NCBI GenBank assembly: GCA_964553615.1
Contig: CAZKMA010000021.1
Location: 1 to 64,000 of the forward strand
Direction of reading: 5' to 3'
DNA length: 64,000 nt
Source: DATKUC01 sp964553615
GTDB lineage: Bacteria > Spirochaetota > Spirochaetia > DSM-27196 > DATKUC01
Part shown: positions 58,572-64,000 of the stretch, piece by piece
Numbering within the stretch: position 1 is the first letter of the stretch
Layout of the letters: every line of letters begins with the position of its first letter
Notes under the pieces: model-generated
Database searches by the model: none
Told to the model about the DNA's origin: nothing
Seen by the model: the letters and a program-made list of their open reading frames with translations, nothing else
Translations under genes and position numbers: made by a program

Positions 58572-58940
58572 ATGGTACGAGAACACGGGGATGGGCGCCG
58601 GCGGCGGCACCTTGATTGGCAAAGCCGCGGAATCGGCGTGAAAATTGGAATTATCATTGCAGGGATCTGCGCAGCCGGAGGGTTCTTTGTCCTTTTCGGA
58701 TACGTGGTAGTGTGGCTCTGGAACTGGTTGATGCCGGCTATCTTCAATCTCCCGGCTATCGGTTTCTGGCAGGCATGGGGGCTCCTTGTCCTTTCGAGCA
58801 TCCTGTTCAAAGGCCATCCATCGGCAAATCAGTATCGCCATGACCGACGCCGCAAGCGGGCGCTTCGGGAGCGCCTCCACGACTTCGAGAACAACAACCG
58901 GCCGGAAGATGGGATTGCCGGAGCGGACGGTGTGGTCTGA
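58572..58940 (+). CDS. Small membrane protein downstream of ECF sigma factor
   Basis: 122 residues from the ATG at 58572, supported by AGGAGGAG (58561-58568). An Arg/His-rich N-terminus, two hydrophobic segments (about 23-52 and 62-78), and the pattern VVVWLWNWLMPAIFNLPAIG, then FWQAWGLLVLSSILFKG, as seen in proteins that follow ECF sigma genes in other bacteria. The C-terminus is basic then acidic. It may act as an anti-sigma factor, but no such domain is visible. Function unproven. Confidence 0.8.
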   Translation: MVREHGDGRRRRHLDWQSRGIGVKIGIIIAGICAAGGFFVLFGYVVVWLWNWLMPAIFNLPAIGFWQAWGLLVLSSILFKGHPSANQYRHDRRRKRALRERLHDFENNNRPEDGIAGADGVV

Positions 58941-58988
58941 CGGCGGTGCACGTCTGTCCGTGGTGGCTCGGATCGCTTCCGGCGATTC

Positions 58989-59042
58989 CGAGCCGGCGGC
59001 TATCGAAGCCGGCGGCAATCGAGCCGGCGGCTATCGAAGCCG
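58989..59042. repeat. Short GC-rich tandem repeat
   Basis: A perfect 23-base direct repeat (58989-59011 and 59020-59042, period 31) with core GCCGGCGGCTATCGAAG and a half-unit between. It lies just beyond the membrane-protein stop and ends 15 bases before the convergent pseudouridine-synthase gene. No coding role is seen. Confidence 0.7.
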
Positions 59043-59057
59043 ATGGCGGCGTGGTAG

Positions 59058-59813
59058 TTACACCGGCGCGAGATGGTCGTACTTTGTGAGCACCTTCAAC
59101 AGATAGGCAAAGTCTTTGGGATACGGTGCCTCGAATGAACAATCTCGATCGAAAAGACGGAACGCAAGAGAGTGCAGATGAATTGATGGGCGCAGGATGA
59201 TTGCCCGCTCTTCCTCATCCACTGCTTTCCGGTACCCAGGCTTCAGGCGGGACAGGAAGGGAAACTCGCCGCGGTAGAGCGGATCGGCCAGGAGCGGGAA
59301 ACCCTCTCGCGTCAGGTGAGCGCGGATCTGGAGTCGACGGCCCGTAAGCGGCACACAGCTCAGCAGCGAAAAGCGCGAGGAGGACGCAAGCGTTGATACG
59401 ACAGTGGTGGCCGGTCGACCCTTGCGGGTGTCAACCACCGAACGGAAAACCTGCGTGTGGGTGGTATCCGACTTGACGGCGGTGAGTCGAACCGGCCAGA
59501 CAATTTCGTGGTCAACGAACGCAGACCGTCCCCATACGACTGCATGAAAGATCGCGGTAGTCTCCGACTTCCGGAATCGCTGGGCAAGGTCCTTGAAAAC
59601 CGGAAAAGACCTGGCTGCAACCACAATTCCACTGATGTCCGTATCCACACGGTTGCAGAGTCTGCTCCCCGGTGCGTAGCTTCCGAGCAGCAAGGAGAGG
59701 TTCGGCGCACGTACGTCGTTTTCCGTGGAGATGGCAACTCCGGCGGGCTTGCTCAGGACGATCAGATCATCGTCCTCGTGAAGGATCATCTCTTCAATGC
59801 GCGGCTGTTTCAT
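59058..59813 (-). CDS. RluA-family pseudouridine synthase
   Basis: Isomerises uridine to pseudouridine in rRNA or tRNA; 251 residues from the ATG at 59813. ILHEDDDLIVLSKPAGVAIS starts the fold, the catalytic Asp lies in CNRVDTDISGIVVAA (RxD motif; usual RLD is RVD here), LTGRRLQIRAHL binds the target loop. No S4 domain precedes it, as in RluA/TruC types. Its ATG overlaps the stop of the amylosucrase gene (ATGA). The target base is unknown. Confidence 0.92.
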   Translation of the reverse strand: MKQPRIEEMILHEDDDLIVLSKPAGVAISTENDVRAPNLSLLLGSYAPGSRLCNRVDTDISGIVVAARSFPVFKDLAQRFRKSETTAIFHAVVWGRSAFVDHEIVWPVRLTAVKSDTTHTQVFRSVVDTRKGRPATTVVSTLASSSRFSLLSCVPLTGRRLQIRAHLTREGFPLLADPLYRGEFPFLSRLKPGYRKAVDEEERAIILRPSIHLHSLAFRLFDRDCSFEAPYPKDFAYLLKVLTKYDHLAPV

Positions 59814-61747
59814 ATTGTACCCCGGCGCATGAGCCAGACGGTCTGATACGGTTCCAGAACCAGCGGTTCGACTGCCGAATGCGGCGAGTTCGTAATAAGA
59901 TCCGTAAACGAAATTCCTTCTCCCTCCGCTCGCAGAATACTTCCCGGGAAGTTGATTTTCTGCTCGCCAAAATTCGCCAGCACGAACAACCGCGACGCAG
60001 CATGTTCTCGGACAAAGCCGAGGACGTGAGGATTCCTGGTATCTGGAAACTGTGTCGGAACGGAAGCTGCAAACACCGGGTGACCTTTCCTTATCCGGAT
60101 CATCTGCTCGAGCCTGGTAAAGACTCTGCCGACCGGACTGTGAGGCTCGGCGCGGAGTCGGTCGCGCTCCGGATCGTATTTCGGGCGATGAACCCAACGT
60201 GAGTCGTGCGCCTTGACCGGGTCTTTCGTGAACGAGTAGTCATTGAGGGTGGCAAGTTCGTCTCCAAGGTAGATCAGCGGAATTCCGCCGACCGCGAGGA
60301 TGATGCTGTGAACGAGAATTATCCGGCGAACCGCGAGTTCGACCTCGACCTCAGTCTCTTCTGCCAGCGCTTTCTCGAGTCCCGATAGAGATGCGCAGGT
60401 GCCTGAAATGCGGCAGTCTCGTGTTTCGGGATTATACTGGAACGGCATTCCGCGCGCAAAGCTTCCCGGGAAAACACCCGTGTAAAAGTCGTTCAGAAAC
60501 ATGCGGTGGTCGAAACCATTTTTCCCCATAGCGGCCGCGTCTTCGTCGGAAAAGGTCCAACCGATATCATCGTGACATCGCACGTAGTTGACCCACGAAC
60601 AACTGTTCGGAATTTCAAAACGCTTCTGCATCGAGTAGCGCAGTAAGTCTATCTCCCGCGTGGCGAGTCCCTCCCACAGGAGAGCCATGAGAAGCGGATT
60701 GTAAGAGAGGGCACATTCATCCTTGCTGATGTACTGTTCCACCTCATCAGGGTGCACAATAGCCTCGGACTTGAACATGAGCGACGGACAGGCAAGCGCT
60801 GAGACCGCGTTGAACGCCTGAATGAGCGTGTGCGCCTGCGGAAGATTCTCACACGTGGTGCCCTCCTCCTTCCATGTAAAGGCAAGCGCGTCCAGTCGAA
60901 GAACATCCACGCCGCAGTTGGCGAGGAAGATCATCTCCTCGCACATGCTGCGGAACACTTCCGGATTATGATAGTTCAGATCCCACTGGTAACTGTTGAA
61001 GGTTGTCCACACCCACTTCTGCACATCTTCACGGTAGGTGAAATTTCCACGCCGAACCTGGGGGAATATTTCCCGAAGGTTTTTTTCGAACCTGTCAGGC
61101 ATGGTCCTGTCCGGAAAGAGGAAATAGTAATCCTCGTAGGCCGGGTCGCCCTGCAGCGCTCGAACCGCCCACTCGTGTTCATCGGAGGTGTGATTGAAAA
61201 CAAAATCCACTACCAGGCTGATTTCTGCACCGTGGAGCTTATCCGTGAGCGTGCGAAGATCCGCTATGGTTCCGAGATTCGGTTGCACTGCGCGGTAGCT
61301 GGAGACTGCGTAACCTCCATCGTTTTCCCCTTCAGGACAGGCAAAGAACGGCATGAGATGGAGATACGTCACGCCAAGTTGCTTCAGGTAAGGAATGCGG
61401 TCTTGCATTCCTGCAAGGTCTTTGGCGTACAAGTCGACATAACAGACCGCACCGAGCATCTGCTCGGACGTGAACCATGACGGAGACTCCTCCCGAATAC
61501 GGTCAAGAGATCTCAGCTCTTTCGGCCTTGCAGACCAACCATTCAGTGCGGTCTTGAGTATTCGTTCAAGGTGGTAGAAAAAGTCGAATTGATTTCCATA
61601 GAGTCCGAGGAGCAACCGGAACAGTCGTTCGAAGTGATGCTCGAGCCGTTGCGCAAATAGCTGGAAGCTTTGCAGCTCCGCTTCCGGCAGATTTTCTCCA
61701 AGGCGGGGCAGGAGGCGATCAAGGGTCCGTCGTGCATCGGGAGACAT
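59810..61747 (-). CDS. Amylosucrase (GH13_4)
   Basis: Transfers glucose from sucrose to an alpha-1,4-glucan and releases fructose; 645 residues from the ATG at 61747 (a TTG at 61762 would add 5). It follows the Neisseria enzyme along its length: GAVCYVDLYAKDLAGMQD, HLMPFFACPEGENDGGYA, DFVFNHTSDEHEWA, nucleophile Asp in VDVLRLDALAFTW, acid Glu in MFKSEAIVHPDEV, and stabilising Asp in YVRCHDDIGWTF. No signal peptide, hence cytoplasmic. A neighbouring GT81 gene also uses glucose, so carbon storage and osmolyte synthesis may be linked. Sucrose hydrolase activity cannot be ruled out. Confidence 0.93.
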   Translation of the reverse strand: MSPDARRTLDRLLPRLGENLPEAELQSFQLFAQRLEHHFERLFRLLLGLYGNQFDFFYHLERILKTALNGWSARPKELRSLDRIREESPSWFTSEQMLGAVCYVDLYAKDLAGMQDRIPYLKQLGVTYLHLMPFFACPEGENDGGYAVSSYRAVQPNLGTIADLRTLTDKLHGAEISLVVDFVFNHTSDEHEWAVRALQGDPAYEDYYFLFPDRTMPDRFEKNLREIFPQVRRGNFTYREDVQKWVWTTFNSYQWDLNYHNPEVFRSMCEEMIFLANCGVDVLRLDALAFTWKEEGTTCENLPQAHTLIQAFNAVSALACPSLMFKSEAIVHPDEVEQYISKDECALSYNPLLMALLWEGLATREIDLLRYSMQKRFEIPNSCSWVNYVRCHDDIGWTFSDEDAAAMGKNGFDHRMFLNDFYTGVFPGSFARGMPFQYNPETRDCRISGTCASLSGLEKALAEETEVEVELAVRRIILVHSIILAVGGIPLIYLGDELATLNDYSFTKDPVKAHDSRWVHRPKYDPERDRLRAEPHSPVGRVFTRLEQMIRIRKGHPVFAASVPTQFPDTRNPHVLGFVREHAASRLFVLANFGEQKINFPGSILRAEGEGISFTDLITNSPHSAVEPLVLEPYQTVWLMRRGTI

Positions 61748-61900
61748 GACCCTATTAAACAACAGAACCGTTGCCGTTTCAAGTTGCTTCCGGTTTCCGA
61801 CGCCGGGACGTCATTTTTTCCGTTGGACTTCCGGAAAACGGGCGCAGTGATTATCGTTTTCAGATATAATGGTGAATCGGGGCGCTATAACGCGGTTGAT

Positions 61901-63541
61901 ATGAGCACATGGACAGTTCCCGGAGCGGTCTTCGGCTTCGGCAGTACAGTATTTCTCTTCGGCGTATTCCTGTATCTCTATATTCGCGAACATCGGCAAC
62001 CGCTATTCTGGTTGACCATTGCGTGGGGTCTCTACGGTGTCCGCTATGTTATAGAGTTGCTGGAGATAGTGATTGGTTCGTCCACGCTGGAGCGGACACT
62101 CATTCAGGTTCTCGTCATCCTCAGCGCCAACTTCCTCGTGCTCGGCACTCATACCCTTACCGGCCGGAGAGGGACTTTCCGTTTGACCGCCGTCTCTCTG
62201 GTTGCCGTTGTATTTGTTATTGGGTTCTCCTTTTTCCCGGGGCTCAATCTTGCTTCAACTTTGCTCGCCTTTGCTTTTACCGGTAGTCTGTACATCTGGA
62301 TCGGGGTAGTGTTCCTTGGTGTTCAGTCGGAGGCTTCTATCGGGTCCCGAGCCACGGCCGTGTTGTTTATTCTCTGGGGGCTCCATAAGTTTGACTATCC
62401 GTTTCTCCGGCAGCACCCGGTCGCTGCGGGATGGGGTTTCCTTCTCGCTGCGCTTCTGGGCATGGGCACCGCAATCTCGATTCTCCTGCACTATCTGGAT
62501 GTGAGCAAGAACGCACTGGTCCGGAGTGAAAAGCTGTACAGGTTGCTCTCCGAACGTGCTCACGACATGATATTCCGGTACACTTTCGACCCCAGTCCGT
62601 CTTTTGAGTATGTGAGTCCGTCCAGCACAACCCTCGTCGGCTACTCGCCGGAGGAACATTATGCAGATCCTTCGCTTGCCGGCAAAATAGTGCATCCCGA
62701 CGATCGAGCCATTTTTACCTCGATACCGCAGTCGAACACGGGGGATATCCGCACCTTCCGCGTCATTCACCGGGATGGACGTGTTATCTGGCTCGAACAG
62801 TTATCCACGATCCTGCGCAACGAAAAAGGACGAACCATTGCGGTCGAGGGAACAATCCGGGATGTCTCGACGCGTGTTGAAAGGGAGGAGATGCTGCGCC
62901 GAGGCGAAGAACATCTGCATAGCGCTGTGCGCGAAAAGGATACGCTTCTTCAGGAACTCCATCATCTGGTAAATAATAATCTGGCCATCATACTCAGCCT
63001 TGTAGATTTCGAGATGCGGAAATACGGTGGCGCGGTCATGCCGGCACTTCGGAAAATCCAGCGCCGCGTAATGTCCGTTGCGTTGATCCACTCGCTTCTC
63101 TACAACGGCAAGGATTCCCGGAGTCTGGATTTCCGGCAATATTGTCAATCTCTCGTGGAACATATCCGGGTAACATATCCGAAACCCTCGGCACGGCATG
63201 AGATCGTCGTTTCGATTGCCGCAGGAAATCTGGATATCGACCGGGCGAAGTCGTGTGGACTGATCATATCGGAGCTCGTCCCGAATGCGCTCGAACACGC
63301 GTTCGGGACCGGTGAGACTCAAGGAAGGGTGGAAGTCACATTCTCATGCGAGTCCGAAAGGTGTACTCTTGTCGTCTGTGATAACGGCTGTGGTTTCCCG
63401 CCGGACTTTGACTGGCGTCGGAAAACGAACTCCGGCCTCTTTATCGTGAGTTCCCTGTGTGACCAGCTCGACGCTCACATGAACATTCAATCAACACCCG
63501 GTCTTCGCGTGGAAGTTTCATTTCCCAGGAAAGGGAGGTAG
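61901..63541 (+). CDS. Membrane PAS histidine kinase (HisKA_2/HWE type)
   Basis: 546 residues from the ATG at 61901. Seven hydrophobic segments (about 8-200) form a membrane sensor, followed by a PAS/PAC unit (about 215-325; SPSFEYVSPSSTTLVGYSP) and a HisKA_2 kinase core. The phospho-acceptor region is LLQELHHLVNNNLAIILSLV, the N-box LIISELVPNALEHAFG and the G1 box CDNGCGFPPD. TATAAT at 61865-61870 is a good -10, but no -35 fits well. A GTG two bases after its TAG starts the response regulator, its obvious partner. The signal is unknown. Confidence 0.9.
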   Translation: MSTWTVPGAVFGFGSTVFLFGVFLYLYIREHRQPLFWLTIAWGLYGVRYVIELLEIVIGSSTLERTLIQVLVILSANFLVLGTHTLTGRRGTFRLTAVSLVAVVFVIGFSFFPGLNLASTLLAFAFTGSLYIWIGVVFLGVQSEASIGSRATAVLFILWGLHKFDYPFLRQHPVAAGWGFLLAALLGMGTAISILLHYLDVSKNALVRSEKLYRLLSERAHDMIFRYTFDPSPSFEYVSPSSTTLVGYSPEEHYADPSLAGKIVHPDDRAIFTSIPQSNTGDIRTFRVIHRDGRVIWLEQLSTILRNEKGRTIAVEGTIRDVSTRVEREEMLRRGEEHLHSAVREKDTLLQELHHLVNNNLAIILSLVDFEMRKYGGAVMPALRKIQRRVMSVALIHSLLYNGKDSRSLDFRQYCQSLVEHIRVTYPKPSARHEIVVSIAAGNLDIDRAKSCGLIISELVPNALEHAFGTGETQGRVEVTFSCESERCTLVVCDNGCGFPPDFDWRRKTNSGLFIVSSLCDQLDAHMNIQSTPGLRVEVSFPRKGR

Positions 63542-63543
63542 CT

Positions 63544-63933
63544 GTGGCAGAGCCTGCGATCATTCGAGTGCTTGTCGTTGAAGACGAAGCGTTGATCCGG
63601 ATGACACTCCGGTTCATGCTCGAGGACCTCGGTTGTGAGGTGGTCGGGGAAACTTCCTACGGCGAGGATGTGCGCATGATGTGCGAGGAGGTATCTCCGG
63701 AGGTGGTATTCATGGACATCCGGCTCAAGGGAACTATGGACGGAATCCAGGCGGCCGGCCAGGTGAACGAAGCAGGCAATGCTGCGATTGTCTTCATGAG
63801 CGCCTACGATTACGCCGGAAGAACTCAGGCCGGCAATCTGAGGAATGTCGTGGCCTTTGTCGGAAAGCCGTTTCTGCAAGAAGACATCGAAACCGTACTT
63901 CCGGCAGTTCGGAAACTCAGGAGTACGGATTAG
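63544..63933 (+). CDS. Single-domain response regulator
   Basis: CheY-like receiver, 129 residues, without an output domain. Asp pocket EDEA near residues 14-17, phospho-acceptor Asp in VVFMDIRLKGTMDG (about 60), Ser switch in FMSAYD and the conserved Lys in VAFVGKPF are present. GTG start with GGGAGG upstream inside the end of the kinase gene. It most likely receives phosphate from the upstream HisKA_2 kinase and signals by protein contact. Confidence 0.95.
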   Translation: MAEPAIIRVLVVEDEALIRMTLRFMLEDLGCEVVGETSYGEDVRMMCEEVSPEVVFMDIRLKGTMDGIQAAGQVNEAGNAAIVFMSAYDYAGRTQAGNLRNVVAFVGKPFLQEDIETVLPAVRKLRSTD

Positions 63934-63946
63934 CGGTGCATCTGTC

Positions 63947-64000
63947 TCACTCGCCCGGACTATCTTCGAATACCACTGCAGTGCCGTATGCCATGAGTTC
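63947..64000 (-). CDS. YbjQ/UPF0145-family protein, C-terminal fragment
   Basis: The last 17 codons and stop of a gene entering from the right edge. The peptide ELMAYGTAVVFEDSPGE matches the YbjQ (UPF0145) C-terminus, which typically reads EIxAYGTAV. The rest lies outside the window. Convergent with the response regulator. Confidence 0.65.
   Translation of the reverse strand, partial: ELMAYGTAVVFEDSPGE

Overview
The window looks like chromosomal DNA of a moderately GC-rich, free-living, heterotrophic bacterium, most likely a spirochaete (Spirochaetales). The placement is an inference. It rests on exported binding proteins whose signal peptides end in short A-x-G/N-G-x-x-E stretches without a lipobox Cys, and on the mix of a stand-alone CheW, a CHASE2 cyclase, ThyX and ECF sigma cassettes. 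Genes are densely packed with no gap over 300 bases. There is one tRNA gene. I see no rRNA, CRISPR array, insertion sequence or prophage.

Left part (1-31 kb): a LacI-type regulator divergent from a sugar ABC importer; an unknown two-TM protein; a MarR-WrbA redox pair with clear operator palindromes; AvtA; a 3beta-HSD-like reductase convergent with a steroid-5-alpha-reductase-like membrane protein; YbaK; a B12-binding radical SAM protein; a membrane protein-ECF sigma-anti-sigma cassette; AroE; a DRTGG protein; a predicted outer-membrane barrel; an SH3-M48 peptidase-CHASE2/adenylate cyclase operon; PaaK-like and ThuA-like genes; a NadR with a degenerate kinase domain; and a ROK kinase-Ppx-Ppk-ArfB-ThyX run.

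Middle (31-41 kb): this is the most distinctive stretch. A pair resembling phytol kinase and phytyl-phosphate kinase (VTE5/VTE6) faces an NYN RNase gene across interleaved promoters. Next come a NusG-II (EetA-like) protein, a double FMN-binding exported protein (PplA-like), an ApbE flavin transferase lipoprotein, an NDH-2 fused to a membrane domain, and a polyprenyl diphosphate synthase. Together these match most parts of the flavin-based extracellular electron transfer system known from Listeria. A 19-bp inverted repeat sits in both divergent promoters between apbE and ndh2.

Right part (40-64 kb): an HD-GYP protein, a CHAP-like lipoprotein, an acetylxylan esterase-like hydrolase with RlmE, an ornithine/lysine decarboxylase, a rhomboid protease, a phosphonate-type ABC importer (PhnCDE) downstream of two sensor-kinase genes, a MutS-like ATPase, tRNA-Val(CAC), an SDR, a GT81 glucosyltransferase fused to a PTS EIIA domain, a small orphan transcription unit, a second ECF sigma cassette, an RluA-type pseudouridine synthase with amylosucrase, and a HisKA_2 kinase with its response regulator. 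The window ends inside a YbjQ-family gene.

A recurring oddity is that several genes with no Shine-Dalgarno sequence have a -10 box ending exactly 6 bases before the start codon, which predicts leaderless mRNAs.
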